64,000 nt of DNA from Bacteroidota bacterium (GTDB lineage Bacteria > Bacteroidota > Bacteroidia > Chitinophagales > Chitinophagaceae): contig JABDGS010000002.1 in assembly GCA_013285915.1 (NCBI GenBank), forward strand, positions 21,169 through 85,168. Reading direction: 5' to 3'. The translations under genes and the position numbers were made by a program. The notes below the pieces were generated by a model. That model had not been told where the DNA came from. It saw only the letters and a list, made by a program, of their open reading frames with translations, and made no database searches. Below, one piece after another: positions 52,908 through 62,692 of this stretch (position 1 is the first letter of the stretch; each line of letters opens with the position of its first letter).

Positions 52908-53699
52908 ATGAAGACTATACTGTTTGTATCAGGGCTTCTATTGCTTATTGCAACTGAAATATTGAAAGTGTATTTTATTATGCCTTTTCCCCACATGCAG
53001 ATGGTGCATACACTGGGTTTTAGCTATTTTATCAACATGCATCTCTGGTGGTTTCGTATTGCAGGTTTTGCAATAATTGTTTATCCCGCTGCAGAATTCC
53101 TTCGTAACAGCAACAGGTTAAAAAAAGGCTTGTTGGTTGGTGTGTTAGTGATGTATGCCGTAGTGGCGTACCTATGCAATTTTAAATTTACTGCAAACCG
53201 GATTTTTTATGAGGTTAAACAAATAGGCTTTACCAATGCGAGTGAGGGAATGAAGGATTATAACAAGCTTGTTATAGGTGTAGTTAACAATGGTGAAGTA
53301 AAAGCTTACCCCGTTTATATAGTTGCTTATCATCACCAACTGAAAGATATTGTTGGCGGTATGCCTGTATTAATTACTTATTGTTCCATTTGCCGCACAG
53401 GCCGTGTATACAGCCCGCTTATAAATGGTAAATACGATTCATTTAAATTAGTGGGCATTAATAATTCCAACGCCATATTTGAGGATGAAGCTACCAAAAG
53501 CTGGTGGCAGCAAGCCAGCGGAAAGGCTATAACAGGTGAGCTAAAAGATGCGCAACTTAATGAAGTTCCCTCACAGGTAATGTTTATGAGCCAATGGTTG
53601 CAAATACACCCCAACAGCAGGGTAATGAAACCAGACAACAACTACCTGCAGCAGTACAGTGATTTTAGTACCGGTAATTTTAAAATATTCAGCCCTTAA
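52908..53699 (+). CDS. DUF3179 domain membrane protein (first tandem copy)
   Basis: From the Met at 52908 (MKTILFVSGLLLLIATEILKVYF) the 263-aa protein has three N-terminal TM segments (about residues 2-22, 42-61, 72-93). The DUF3179 domain follows, with PVLITYCSICRTGRVYSP. The CxxC at YCSIC is a striking feature. The frame from a TTG at 52830 is less likely because the alternative start aligns with the second copy. DUF3179 function is unknown. A paralogue follows after 357 bp. Confidence 0.85.
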   Translation: MKTILFVSGLLLLIATEILKVYFIMPFPHMQMVHTLGFSYFINMHLWWFRIAGFAIIVYPAAEFLRNSNRLKKGLLVGVLVMYAVVAYLCNFKFTANRIFYEVKQIGFTNASEGMKDYNKLVIGVVNNGEVKAYPVYIVAYHHQLKDIVGGMPVLITYCSICRTGRVYSPLINGKYDSFKLVGINNSNAIFEDEATKSWWQQASGKAITGELKDAQLNEVPSQVMFMSQWLQIHPNSRVMKPDNNYLQQYSDFSTGNFKIFSP

Positions 53700-54056
53700 A
53701 TTACATTGATTTAAACAAGCTTTCGACAAAAATAAAAGGTAAAAAGAGTATGAGGTTTTTAGTTTTATTTAGGTCACCTAATATTATGCAGTGTTCACCC
53801 AAATCATTTTTTGCAGCCTGGCTAACAACGCATTTTGCATCATATTATTTTAAATATTTTATTCTGCCCCTGTATAAAATCTTTAATTGATCCCCCTGTT
53901 ATAATACAATCCTCTCAAAGTAATTTTTGTTGCATAACTCTTATTGCGTTATGAAAATTGTTCTGGCATATTGTTGCAGCTAACCTATTGCTGCACATAT
54001 AAAATGCCAGTGATAAAATCAATCATTCTTTAGGCTTAAACCCATATACACTGCTT
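53700..54056. other. Gap between DUF3179 paralogues
   Basis: No gene, hairpin or promoter box stands out in these 357 bp. It is A/T-rich and probably carries the promoter for the second copy. Confidence 0.5.
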
Positions 54057-54842
54057 ATGAGGACACTGCTATTTGTAACAGCATTGCTGCTGCTTATTAC
54101 TATTGAAATATTGAAGGTGTATTTTATTATACCCTTTCCCCACAGCCAGGCTGGCCACAAGCTTGGAGTAAGCTATTTTATAAACATGAATATATGGTGG
54201 CTTCGCGTTGCCGCCCTTCTTATAATTATATACCCGTTGTGGCAATTACTGCGCAAAAGCAAGTTATGGCAAAAAGGGCTGCTGGTAACTTGTGTTTTGC
54301 TTTATGCTACTGTGGCATATTTATGCAATTTTAAATACGCAGCTGATAGAATTTTTGATGAGCCAAGGGAAAAAATATTCACTACTGCTGCCGATGCCCT
54401 GAAACATTCCGGGCAGCTTGTTATTGGCGTAACATATAATGGCGAAGATAAAGCGTACCCGGTTAGCGTGGTGGCCTTTCATCACCAGGTTAAAGATACC
54501 GTTGGCGGAAAATCAGTTATAGTTACATACTGCTCCTTTTGCCATACCGGCCGTGTTTACAGCCCGTTCATTAACGGCAAGTACGACCTATTCAGGTTAG
54601 TGGGCATGAATAATTCAAATGCCATATTTGAAGATGAGGCTACAAAAAGCTGGTGGCAGCAGGCCAGTGGTATTGCTATAACCGGCGACTTAAAGGGGGC
54701 GCAGTTAAATGAGGTTCCTTCTGAAATTATGTATATGGGGCAATGGTTGTTAAAGCATCCAAAAAGCGTTGTAATGATGCCAGATAAAAACTTTTTACAG
54801 CAGTATTATGAATTTAACATCGGTATTTTTAAAATATACTAA
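54057..54842 (+). CDS. DUF3179 domain membrane protein (second tandem copy)
   Basis: The 261-aa protein aligns with the first copy along its whole length: MRTLLFVTALLLLITIEILKVYF, two more TM segments, then PVSVVAFHHQVKD and SVIVTYCSFCHTGRVYSPFINGKYD, and WWQQASG. The paralogues differ at many positions, so the duplication is old. The CxxC motif is kept in both. The C-terminus converges on sufT. Confidence 0.87.
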   Translation: MRTLLFVTALLLLITIEILKVYFIIPFPHSQAGHKLGVSYFINMNIWWLRVAALLIIIYPLWQLLRKSKLWQKGLLVTCVLLYATVAYLCNFKYAADRIFDEPREKIFTTAADALKHSGQLVIGVTYNGEDKAYPVSVVAFHHQVKDTVGGKSVIVTYCSFCHTGRVYSPFINGKYDLFRLVGMNNSNAIFEDEATKSWWQQASGIAITGDLKGAQLNEVPSEIMYMGQWLLKHPKSVVMMPDKNFLQQYYEFNIGIFKIY

Positions 54843-54863
54843 AGTAAGATTTTAATGAGCAAA

Positions 54864-54881
54864 GAAATAAAGGGTTATTTC
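54864..54881 (+). terminator. Weak hairpin between DUF3179 gene and sufT
   Basis: GAAATAA-AGGG-TTATTTC lies about 20 bp after the DUF3179 stop, without a strong T-run. It could end either convergent transcript. Confidence 0.35.
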
Positions 54882-54894
54882 TATTTCCTATAAC

Positions 54895-54935
54895 ATTTTC
54901 ATTTTCAAATTTTCAAATTCGCCCATTTTCAAATT
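54895..54935 (+). repeat. TTTTCAAATT-type repeat
   Basis: Three degenerate ATTTTCAAATT units, the last after a CGCCC spacer, lie between the convergent DUF3179 and sufT genes. This is one more intergenic simple-repeat family of the window. Confidence 0.5.
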
Positions 54936-54938
54936 ACC

Positions 54939-55253
54939 TTACATAAATCCAAGTTCAAGCCTTGCTTCTTCGCTCATCATATCTTTCGTCCACGGTGGGT
55001 CGAAAGTCAGGTGAACGTGAACATCTGTTACGCCTTCTATTGCCTTTACTTTGTCTTCAACTGTAAAGAGTATGTCGCCCGCGGCAGGGCATGCCGGTGC
55101 TGTAAGGGTCATAGTTATTTGCACCTTGTTGTCATCATCAATTTTAACGCCGTATATAAGGCCCAGGTCATAAATGTTTACCGGTATTTCGGGGTCATGC
55201 ACCGTACGCAACGTTTCTTCAATCTTATCTCTTAAAGGTATTGTGTTGTCCAT
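54939..55253 (-). CDS. sufT: SUF system Fe-S cluster assembly factor SufT (DUF59)
   Basis: The 104-aa DUF59/MIP18 protein (DPEIPVNIYDLGLIYGVKIDDDNKVQITMTLTAPACPAAGDIL) carries the conserved hyper-reactive Cys in APACP. It helps mature Fe-S proteins in Suf-containing bacteria. It is last in the suf operon, 5 bp after sufE. Confidence 0.92.
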   Translation of the reverse strand: MDNTIPLRDKIEETLRTVHDPEIPVNIYDLGLIYGVKIDDDNKVQITMTLTAPACPAAGDILFTVEDKVKAIEGVTDVHVHLTFDPPWTKDMMSEEARLELGFM

Positions 55254-55258
55254 ACAAT

Positions 55259-55687
55259 TTAATTTTGAAGAGATTGTGCCTGGTAAGCCACAGCATACAA
55301 TTTCATTTGTTTAAGCATTGATAGTAAACCGTTACTGCGCGTGGGTGAAAGATGTGTGCGTAAGCCTATCTCATCAATAAAATAAATTTCAGCATCTGCT
55401 ATTTCTTTTGGAGTTTGACCTGATAAAACTTTTACAACCATTGCTACAAGCCCCTTTGTTATTAATGCATCGCTGTCAGCCGTAAAAAATATTTTGCCAT
55501 CCTTAAATTCCGGGTGCAGCCACACCCTGCTTTGGCAACCTTTTATAATATTAGCTTCTGTTTTGTATTGCCCGTCAATTAATGGCAAATCCTTAGCCAG
55601 CTGAATAATGTACTCATACTTTTCCATCCATTCAGGAAAAAAAGCAAACTCCTCTATTATCTCGTCCTGAGCCTCGTTAATTGTCAT
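55259..55687 (-). CDS. sufE: Sulfur acceptor SufE
   Basis: The 142-aa protein has the SufE layout with the sulfur-accepting Cys in IKGCQSRVWL. It takes persulfide sulfur from SufS and passes it to SufBCD. It is 148 bp downstream of sufS (the gap holds inverted GTTACCGGT-type repeats) and 5 bp upstream of sufT. Confidence 0.94.
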   Translation of the reverse strand: MTINEAQDEIIEEFAFFPEWMEKYEYIIQLAKDLPLIDGQYKTEANIIKGCQSRVWLHPEFKDGKIFFTADSDALITKGLVAMVVKVLSGQTPKEIADAEIYFIDEIGLRTHLSPTRSNGLLSMLKQMKLYAVAYQAQSLQN

Positions 55688-55693
55688 TTTCTT

Positions 55694-55832
55694 AGTTACC
55701 GGTTACCAGTTGCAGGTTACCAGTCTTTAGCTGTTTATATTTTAAGTTACAACTATTTCTCGAATGTTTTACCTGGCTATTAAGTGTTTTACCCTCGCCT
55801 GGATAGGCCGACGACCGGTAACTGGCAACTAA
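55694..55832. repeat. Inverted GTTACCGGT-type repeats in the sufS-sufE gap
   Basis: 55694-55724 has AGTTACCGGT, TACCAGTTGC and GGTTACCAGT units; the reverse complement of 55812-55832 has GTTAGTTGCCAGTTACCGGT. They can pair across the gap. Similar units (GTTACCGGT, GCCGGTTGCCGGT) lie in the sufB-sufC gap at about 59231-59270. Confidence 0.6.
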
Positions 55833-55835
55833 CTT

Positions 55836-57083
55836 TTAGCCCAACATCATTCTTGCTTTTTCCAACCCCTTAACCAACTTGTCAATTTCTTCTCTTGTGT
55901 TGTAAAAAGATAATGATGCTCGTACTGTGCCGGGTATACAAAAGAAATCCATCACCGGCTGTGTACAATGATGGCCTGTACGTACAGCAATACCCTGCTT
56001 ATCTAATATTTCACCAACATCAAACGGGTGAAACCCTTCTAACAAGAATGATATGGAGCCAACGCGGTTGGTAAGGGGACCAACTATGCGCAAACCTTTA
56101 ACCGATGTAAGAGCATCCATGGCATACTCCAATAATTCTTCTTCGGCCTTAAAAATATTATCCTTGCCGTGGCTGTTTATATAGTCAATCGCAGCACCAA
56201 GGCCTATAGCACCCGCTATATCCGGCGTGCCTGCTTCAAATTTGTACGGCAAATCGTTGTATATCGTTTTTTCAAAAGTAACCGTCTTTATCATTTCGCC
56301 ACCGCCCTGGTAGGGGGGCAACTTATTCAGCCATTCTTCCTTACCGTATAAAATACCAAAGCCCGTTGGACCATATATTTTGTGACTTGAAAAAGCCAGG
56401 AAATCAGCGTCAAGTTTTTGCACATCTATCGGCAAATGCACTACCGCCTGTGCAGCATCAATTAAAACCGGTATATTTTTAGCGTGCGCCCGCTTAATTA
56501 TTTCCTGAACAGGGTTAATGGTACCCAATGAATTAGATACATAAGTAATTGAAACAAACTTTACCTTATCAGTAAGCTTCTTCTCAAAATCATCCATCAG
56601 TAATTCGCCATGCTCATTTATGGCGATCACCTCAAGCTTTGCATTTTTTTCTTCACATACCAGTTGCCAGGGAACAATATTAGAATGGTGTTCCATAGCA
56701 CTAATCAATACAACATCGCCTTCTTTTAAAAATTTCCGGGCAAATGTAGCCGCAACAAGGTTTATGCTTTCGGTTGTGCCGCGGGTAAAAATTATTTCGT
56801 GATCATAGGCGGCATTAATGTAGGCAGCTACTTTTCTTCTTGCTCCTTCATAAGCCTCGGTAGCTTCCTGGCTTAATGAGTGCACACCACGATGTACGTT
56901 TGCGTTATATTTTCTGTAATAATCTTCCAGGGCATCTAAAACTGCAGTGGGCTTTTGAGACGTGGCAGCATTGTCAAAATACACTAACGGCTTGCCATAT
57001 ATTTTCCTGGTTAGCAGTGGAAAATCGCTACGCACCTTTTCCACATCAATGCCTGCTATTATATCTGCATCATTTTGAAGCAT
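55836..57083 (-). CDS. sufS: Cysteine desulfurase SufS
   Basis: From the Met at 57083 (MLQNDADIIAGID) the 415-aa protein has the PLP Lys in SSHKIYGP and the active Cys in RTGHHCTQPVM. It removes sulfur from cysteine for Fe-S assembly. The frame opens at 57140, but the 57083 start overlaps sufD by only 14 bp and gives a normal N-terminus. Confidence 0.95.
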   Translation of the reverse strand: MLQNDADIIAGIDVEKVRSDFPLLTRKIYGKPLVYFDNAATSQKPTAVLDALEDYYRKYNANVHRGVHSLSQEATEAYEGARRKVAAYINAAYDHEIIFTRGTTESINLVAATFARKFLKEGDVVLISAMEHHSNIVPWQLVCEEKNAKLEVIAINEHGELLMDDFEKKLTDKVKFVSITYVSNSLGTINPVQEIIKRAHAKNIPVLIDAAQAVVHLPIDVQKLDADFLAFSSHKIYGPTGFGILYGKEEWLNKLPPYQGGGEMIKTVTFEKTIYNDLPYKFEAGTPDIAGAIGLGAAIDYINSHGKDNIFKAEEELLEYAMDALTSVKGLRIVGPLTNRVGSISFLLEGFHPFDVGEILDKQGIAVRTGHHCTQPVMDFFCIPGTVRASLSFYNTREEIDKLVKGLEKARMMLG

Positions 57084-58407
57084 ACCATTTTTGAAGATTT
57101 TGATTGATAAGCTTTTCGATATGCGACCGCAAAGCACCAACCTTTATTTTATTAATAACATCAAACGCAAAAGCACTTACCAGCAAACTTCGTGCAGAGC
57201 TTTCACTAATACCTCTTGAACGGAGATAAAAAAGAGCCTCATTATTAAACTGCCCGGCAGTACTGCCGTGGCTGCATTTAACATCGTCGGCAAATATTTC
57301 TAACTGAGGCTTGCTGTCAATAACTGCTTTATCGCTCAACAATAAATTATTGTTTTGTTGAAATGCATTTGTTTTCTGTGCTTCCCGGTGTACAAATATT
57401 TTACCGTTAAATACGGCTTTTGCATTGCCTGCAAGTACGCCCTTATACAACTCATTGCTAAAACAGTTTGGCTTACGGTGGTCAACAGTTGTATGGTTAT
57501 CTATCAACTGGTGATCAGCTCCAAGGTACAAGCCGTACAGGTGTGTTTCAGTAGCGCTTTCTACAAGGTTAACATTAAGGTTATTACGCACAAGATCGGC
57601 ACCGGGCAATGTAACAGTGTAATTATTGTACAGGCTATGCGTATGCTGCGTTACTTCGGTATGGTTAACCTCCCGGGTATTTACTAAACCGCTTTGTAAC
57701 ACATAATGGTTAACCTGCGCATTTTGTTCGGCATAAACTTCTGTAACGCTATTGATCCATACAATAGCGTCATTATTAATATTGGCCGAAGTTTCAATAA
57801 TGCTTACAGCTGCACTTTTATGCGCAACAATTAAATGCCTTGGCTGAAGGAAAATATTTTTAGGGGAAGTATACAGGTTTATTATATGCAATGGCTTTTC
57901 AACAACTGCATTAGCCCGAACCTCAATAAACAATCCATCATTAAACAGGGCTGAATTTAAAGCGGCGAGTGTATCGTGCCTTAGATCAATTTCTTTGCCC
58001 ATATAAGGCCTGTATAATTCATGGTCGGCCGCACTGTTAATTGATTGTATAGATACGTCGCCATCGCCATGAAAAGAGGAAAGGCTGGTATTTAACTCCC
58101 CATTTACCAATACAAGCACATTTGCCTCAAGCTTATTGATGTAAAATTTTTGTACTGTTTCGGGGGTTATTTCATTATAGTCGTGCGATGGCAGATCTGT
58201 TTGCAGTTCCTCCTTTAAGTAAGGTACAAGATTAGTATATTTCCAGTCTTCCTGTCTTATAGATGGAAAGCCCTGCTGCCTGAACTTATCAAATGCCCGT
58301 CTTCTCCAGTTATATAAAGTGTCATCTTCATTTTCAGGCACAACAGTACGCTGCTGAAAATCTTTTGATAATTGATCGTATAATGGAATAGCTACCTGTG
58401 TTGCCAT
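57070..58407 (-). CDS. sufD: Fe-S cluster assembly protein SufD
   Basis: The 445-aa beta-helix protein (RQEDWKYTNL, SAAVSIIETSANIN, DNHTTVDHRKPNCFSNELYKGVLAG, DVKCSHGSTAGQ, YLRSRGISESSARSLL) is SufD rather than SufB by length and lack of SufB's N-terminal region. It forms the scaffold SufBC2D with SufB and SufC. 43 bp after sufC, overlapping sufS by 14 bp. Confidence 0.95.
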   Translation of the reverse strand: MATQVAIPLYDQLSKDFQQRTVVPENEDDTLYNWRRRAFDKFRQQGFPSIRQEDWKYTNLVPYLKEELQTDLPSHDYNEITPETVQKFYINKLEANVLVLVNGELNTSLSSFHGDGDVSIQSINSAADHELYRPYMGKEIDLRHDTLAALNSALFNDGLFIEVRANAVVEKPLHIINLYTSPKNIFLQPRHLIVAHKSAAVSIIETSANINNDAIVWINSVTEVYAEQNAQVNHYVLQSGLVNTREVNHTEVTQHTHSLYNNYTVTLPGADLVRNNLNVNLVESATETHLYGLYLGADHQLIDNHTTVDHRKPNCFSNELYKGVLAGNAKAVFNGKIFVHREAQKTNAFQQNNNLLLSDKAVIDSKPQLEIFADDVKCSHGSTAGQFNNEALFYLRSRGISESSARSLLVSAFAFDVINKIKVGALRSHIEKLINQNLQKWYASK

Positions 58408-58450
58408 GCCTGTGTTCCGCCAGGGAAATTTAGAGAATTAAAAAATAGTA

Positions 58451-59215
58451 TTAAACCTGTTCCTGCAATTGCGCTTCTTCTTTTAACCAGTCATAGCCTT
58501 TCTCTTCCAGTTCAAGCGCCAGGGCTTTTGTCCCTGATTTTACAATCCTGCCGTCATAGAGCACATGCACAAAATCGGGTACAATATATTCCAGCAAACG
58601 CTGGTAGTGCGTGATAATAATAAAGGCATTCTTATCGGTCCGAAGCCTGTTTACACCGTTTGATACAATGCGCAATGCATCAATATCCAAACCAGAATCT
58701 GTTTCATCCAGTATTGACAGCTTGGGCTCAAGCATAGCTAACTGAAATATTTCATTGCGCTTTTTTTCACCGCCTGAAAATCCTTCGTTTAACGAGCGGT
58801 TGGTAAATTTTGCGTCAAACTCAACAAGCTTTTGTTTTTCCTTGGTCAGTGCCAAAAACGATTTTGCATCCAGCGGCGCAAGGCTACGGTAAGAGCGTAT
58901 TTCGTTTAAAGCTGTCTTTAGAAAATTTATATTAGATACTCCGGGTATTTCAACGGGATACTGAAAGGCGAGAAACAAACCTTCACGTGCCCTGTCCTCA
59001 GGCGACATTTCCAGTAATTCTTTTTCATCCAGTGTTACGTCACCTTCTGTTACCTCATAGCTTTCCCTGCCGGCCAACACTGAAGCGAGGGAGCTTTTAC
59101 CTGAGCCGTTTGGGCCCATTATTGCATGCACTTCGCCCGCATTAACCTGCAAATTAATGCCTTTTAAAATTTTTTTACCTTCAACCCCTGCGTGTAAATT
59201 TTTAATACTGAGCAT
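58451..59215 (-). CDS. sufC: Fe-S cluster assembly ATPase SufC
   Basis: The 254-aa ABC ATPase has Walker [10 protein letters not shown] at about residues 34-42, signature [11 protein letters not shown] and a D-rich Walker [13 protein letters not shown] typical of SufC. It powers SufBC2D. It lies between sufB and sufD in the operon. Confidence 0.97.
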   Translation of the reverse strand: MLSIKNLHAGVEGKKILKGINLQVNAGEVHAIMGPNGSGKSSLASVLAGRESYEVTEGDVTLDEKELLEMSPEDRAREGLFLAFQYPVEIPGVSNINFLKTALNEIRSYRSLAPLDAKSFLALTKEKQKLVEFDAKFTNRSLNEGFSGGEKKRNEIFQLAMLEPKLSILDETDSGLDIDALRIVSNGVNRLRTDKNAFIIITHYQRLLEYIVPDFVHVLYDGRIVKSGTKALALELEEKGYDWLKEEAQLQEQV

Positions 59216-59290
59216 TTAATAATTGTTTATTGTTACCGGTATCAAACTGCCGGTTGCCGGTACCCGGTTTATTTTTTACTTATTAATTCT

Positions 59291-60736
59291 TTAACCTACG
59301 CTGCCCTCTAATGTTATTGATAGTAACTTTTGGGCCTCAACCGCAAACTCCATAGGCAGCTGATTCAGCACTTCGCGTGCATAGCCATTAACAATTAGTG
59401 CTACTGCCTTTTCTGTATCAATACCCCGCTGGTTTAAATAGAATATCTGGTCCTCACCTATTTTACTGGTAGTAGCTTCGTGTTCAATAGTAGCGGTGCT
59501 ATTTTTTGATTCAATATATGGAAATGTATGTGCACCGCACTGGTCGCCTATAAGTAATGAATCGCACTGCGTAAAGTTTCTCGCATTTTTGGCATTACTG
59601 CCCACCTGCACCAAACCGCGGTAGCTATTTTGTCCATGCCCGGCCGAAATGCCTTTTGATATAATACGGCTTCTCGTATTAGCGCCTATATGGTGCATTT
59701 TGGTGCCGGTATCAGCAATTTGTTTATTCTTGGTAACGGCGACCGAATAAAATTCGCCCTCAGAATTATCCCCCTGCAAAATTACACTTGGATATTTCCA
59801 GGTAATGGCGGAACCGGTTTCAACCTGCGTCCAAGATATTTTAGCATTATCGCCCTTGCAAATGCCACGCTTGGTAACAAAATTGTAAATACCGCCCTTG
59901 CCATCTTTATCGCCCGGGTACCAGTTTTGAACGGTAGAGTATTTAATTTCCGCATTCTCCATGGCTATCAATTCAACCACGGCGGCATGCAACTGGTTTT
60001 CATCGCGGCGCGGGGCCGTGCAACCCTCAAGATAGCTTACATAAGCACCTTCGTCGGCAATAATAAGCGTGCGCTCAAACTGGCCGGTATTTTCAGTATT
60101 TATTCTGAAATAAGTTGAAAGCTCCATGGGGCAGCGCACACCTTTGGGAATGTAGACAAAGGAACCATCAGAAAAAACTGCAGCATTCAAGGATGCAAAA
60201 ATATTATCAGAATGCGGAACAACGGAACCTGCATATTTTCTTACCAACTCAGGATGTTCCTGCACCGCTTCGCTAAATGAGCAAAATATAATGCCCAGTT
60301 CCTTCAGCTTACCTTTATAGGTTGTAGCAACTGATACACTATCAAAAACAGCGTCCACGGCTACTCCTGCTAATGTTTTTTGCTCAGATAAGGGAATGCC
60401 CAGCTTCTCAAAAGTGGCTATCAGCTCTGGGTCAACCTCGTCAAGACTATTATATTGCTTTTTTTGTTTTGGTGCCGCGTAGTAAGAAATTTTTTGAAAA
60501 TCTATATCCGGCATCTCGAAGTTTTGCCAGTGCGGCATTGATTGTTTTTGAAAAGCTTTATAAGCTTTCAAACGCCAGTCCAGCAGCCATTCCGGCTCAT
60601 TTTTTTTTGCAGATATAAAGTGGATGGTCTCTTCAGACAAGCCTGCCGGTGCAATATCCATCTCAATATCGGTTACAAAACCAAACTCGTAATCTTTTTC
60701 CGTAATGTCGGTTAATATGTCGGTGCTGCTTGCCAT
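59291..60736 (-). CDS. sufB: Fe-S cluster assembly protein SufB
   Basis: The 481-aa protein has the SufB beta-helix with blocks [74 protein letters not shown] and [31 protein letters not shown]. The Cys (CTAP) and Glu/His residues proposed for cluster building are visible. Normal length. It follows sufA after 128 bp. Confidence 0.97.
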   Translation of the reverse strand: MASSTDILTDITEKDYEFGFVTDIEMDIAPAGLSEETIHFISAKKNEPEWLLDWRLKAYKAFQKQSMPHWQNFEMPDIDFQKISYYAAPKQKKQYNSLDEVDPELIATFEKLGIPLSEQKTLAGVAVDAVFDSVSVATTYKGKLKELGIIFCSFSEAVQEHPELVRKYAGSVVPHSDNIFASLNAAVFSDGSFVYIPKGVRCPMELSTYFRINTENTGQFERTLIIADEGAYVSYLEGCTAPRRDENQLHAAVVELIAMENAEIKYSTVQNWYPGDKDGKGGIYNFVTKRGICKGDNAKISWTQVETGSAITWKYPSVILQGDNSEGEFYSVAVTKNKQIADTGTKMHHIGANTRSRIISKGISAGHGQNSYRGLVQVGSNAKNARNFTQCDSLLIGDQCGAHTFPYIESKNSTATIEHEATTSKIGEDQIFYLNQRGIDTEKAVALIVNGYAREVLNQLPMEFAVEAQKLLSITLEGSVG

Positions 60737-60864
60737 TAATGTTTTATTGGTTAGTCACTACGCTTTAGGCGCAGTGATTATAGATAAACGCAATCTTGCT
60801 GGTAATACCCTTTAAAATCCGCCTGTTTAGCCGGCTTAAATGCTGGTTACGGAGTAGCGGTATT

Positions 60865-61191
60865 TTATACTGCAAAACTTTCCCCGCAACTGCATGTTCT
60901 TGAGGCATTTGGGTTATTAAAAACCAACCCCTTGCCATTAAGCCCGCCAGAATAATCAAGTTCGGTACCATACAGGTACAACAGGCTCTTCATATCAACT
61001 ACCACTTTAACGCCTTTGTCTTCAAACACCTGGTCATCTGCCTTTTGCAGGCTGTCAAACTTTAGTTGATACTCAAGACCTGAACAGCCACCCCCTTTTA
61101 CACCTACTCTTACAAAACTCCCATCTGGTTCATGCTGCTCGGCCCTCAACGTGTCTATATATAATTTTGCTCTGTCTGAAACGGTAATCAT
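60865..61191 (-). CDS. sufA: Iron-sulfur cluster carrier SufA/ErpA family
   Basis: The 108-aa A-type carrier has the three conserved Cys: GGGCSGLEYQ and, near the C-terminus, CSCGESF. It carries clusters from SufBCD to apo-proteins. It is first in the operon. A purine-rich AAGGAGG (61199-61205) sits 8 bp before its ATG, an unusually strong Shine-Dalgarno for Bacteroidota. Confidence 0.93.
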   Translation of the reverse strand: MITVSDRAKLYIDTLRAEQHEPDGSFVRVGVKGGGCSGLEYQLKFDSLQKADDQVFEDKGVKVVVDMKSLLYLYGTELDYSGGLNGKGLVFNNPNASRTCSCGESFAV

Positions 61192-61245
61192 AACAACTCC
61201 TCCTTAGGGTAAAAATGAGCAGGGCCCATTTCCCCAAACTTTCTG

Positions 61246-61253
61246 CAAAATTA
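61246..61253 (-). promoter_or_regulatory. TAnnTTTG -7 box of the suf operon
   Basis: TAATTTTG on the minus strand, about 55 bp before the sufA start. No TTG or TTTG lies at the expected -33 spacing, so the promoter may be weak or activator-dependent. Confidence 0.5.
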
Positions 61254-61734
61254 CGAAAATACAGGTGTGTTTGGCGTCATAGTTTTGCTATTTGCGGAAC
61301 AAAATAGCCTTTAAAAACCTCACTGGGCATATATAGATTCATTTTGTTGAAGTTATCCTGCTACCTTATTAGGTATAAAGACGGCAGCAACGTAGATTAT
61401 GGTGCCCGCTATTACCAGGGCAGGTTTACCGTTCACCAGTTGAAATATTTGCATGCAACTGAAGTTTCCACCGTCCTCCAAAATTTTTTTTCAGAACTGG
61501 CAAAAATTATGCATTGATTATCAATTGATTATACAAATAGTGCCCCGTCTTCTCTTCGCTTATACCAGGATCATTCGCCCTTCAGCGGGCAAGCAGTAAA
61601 ACTTTTCTTTTTTCATCAGCCTATTTTACCGTTCATCAGCGATTATGTACAATTGTCGGTTTAAATTTGGTACTATGTAAAACAAAGTACCTATCTTTAC
61701 GCTGTAATTGATAAAAACAAGTATTGAAAGAATT

Positions 61735-61744
61735 ACAAAGGAGG
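61735..61744 (+). promoter_or_regulatory. Strong Shine-Dalgarno, AAAGGAGGTG
   Basis: A near-perfect anti-16S match lies 5 bp before the ATG at 61750. Most genes in the window have no recognisable Shine-Dalgarno, so this is unusual. It supports the 61750 start over the 61708 alternative. Confidence 0.7.
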
Positions 61745-61749
61745 TGTTT

Positions 61750-62190
61750 ATGAAAAAGTTAATATTAGAAATACTGATGGGGTTAAGCTTTAACGCAGCA
61801 ATATTTCATACACAAATAGCTAATATATTTTCAGCAGAAAAACCGGTTACCAAAACCATAAGCCTGTCAATTGCCAGAGGGGCTCAATATGATGAAAGCG
61901 CATACAATATGTCTAAGGCAAGTGTTAGGGTTATTATTTTTAAAGTAAAGGATAACAAGCAAATTGTTTTATGGGATAAAAACTACGATACACTGCTGCT
62001 TAAAAATTATCCTGCTTTTAGCAATGCACTGCATAATGAAGTTACTGTAAGCAACATTTTAGACCGCAAAGAAAAGCTGTATGTTACTTATATAATAACA
62101 TACAATACCAAAGGAAGTGTTATGCAGATTGAAAATGGCACAACGCTGTTAAAAGGAGAAAAAAACAGCAACGTAGTAATTAATATATAA
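61750..62190 (+). CDS. Small exported protein of unknown function
   Basis: From the Met at 61750 the 146-aa product starts MKKLILEILMGLSFNAAIFHTQIA, a signal peptide-like stretch, followed by beta-strand-rich sequence (TISLSIARGAQYD, VRVIIFKVKDNKQIVLW). I recognise no family. It is probably periplasmic and may be the first gene of a unit with the two paralogues downstream. The start is fixed by the strong Shine-Dalgarno. Confidence 0.7.
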   Translation: MKKLILEILMGLSFNAAIFHTQIANIFSAEKPVTKTISLSIARGAQYDESAYNMSKASVRVIIFKVKDNKQIVLWDKNYDTLLLKNYPAFSNALHNEVTVSNILDRKEKLYVTYIITYNTKGSVMQIENGTTLLKGEKNSNVVINI

Positions 62191-62226
62191 GCACGCAAAA
62201 TATGTGTAATAATTAAAAACAAAGCC

Positions 62227-62661
62227 ATGCAAAAAAATATTTTCTTAGCAATTGCTTTATCCGGTTGCGGGTTATCATTAAAAGCACAATGCGATAATGC
62301 AAGGGTTAGGTACATATCAAATAAAACTGAAAACCTTGATTCCACCAAAACGGTACGTGATACAAGAGATGAAAATGTTACCGTGGAAATTACCAAAACG
62401 TCCATAAGCATTATACCGGGAAATAACCCTGACGAAGCGCTTAAAGGAAACTTTACCGACGTTAATTGCCTGTGGAGGGACGCGTTTGCTAATGGCAAAA
62501 CGATTATTAAAACAACGCTTTCTGACCCGCATGGCGACCCTACAACGGCTACAATAACTATTGAAGGTGCAGATGGAAAAATAACCATACTGCTTGAAGC
62601 GAAAGAATTTCCTGACAGGAAACTGCGGTTGCTGGTTAGCAAACATGAAGAACTTAACTAA
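62227..62661 (+). CDS. Small secreted protein, first of two tandem paralogues
   Basis: The 144-aa protein has signal peptide MQKNIFLAIALSGCGLSLKA, then a beta-rich domain. It shares the pattern VRYISNKTENLDST, CLWRDAFANGKTII, ITIEGADGKITILLEAKEFPDRKLRLLVSKHEELN with the next gene. Family unknown. The 61750 gene may share the transcript, 36 bp upstream. Confidence 0.75.
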   Translation: MQKNIFLAIALSGCGLSLKAQCDNARVRYISNKTENLDSTKTVRDTRDENVTVEITKTSISIIPGNNPDEALKGNFTDVNCLWRDAFANGKTIIKTTLSDPHGDPTTATITIEGADGKITILLEAKEFPDRKLRLLVSKHEELN

Positions 62662-62692
62662 AAATATTACCTACAAATCAAAAACTAAAACC

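Larger units (their letters stand above)
61192..61749. other. Divergent intergenic region between suf operon and 61750 gene
   Basis: It holds the suf promoter -7 box (CAAAATTA on the plus strand, that is TAATTTTG on the minus strand, 61246-61253) and two strong Shine-Dalgarno sequences: AAGGAGG for sufA, AAAGGAGGTG for the 61750 gene. From about 61260 to 61700 I see no gene or structured repeat. Confidence 0.6.

Noticed and set aside
62594..62692. Upstream start of the second small secreted protein inside the first gene
   Set aside because: The signal peptide starts at 62693 and the extra residues are translated overlap.
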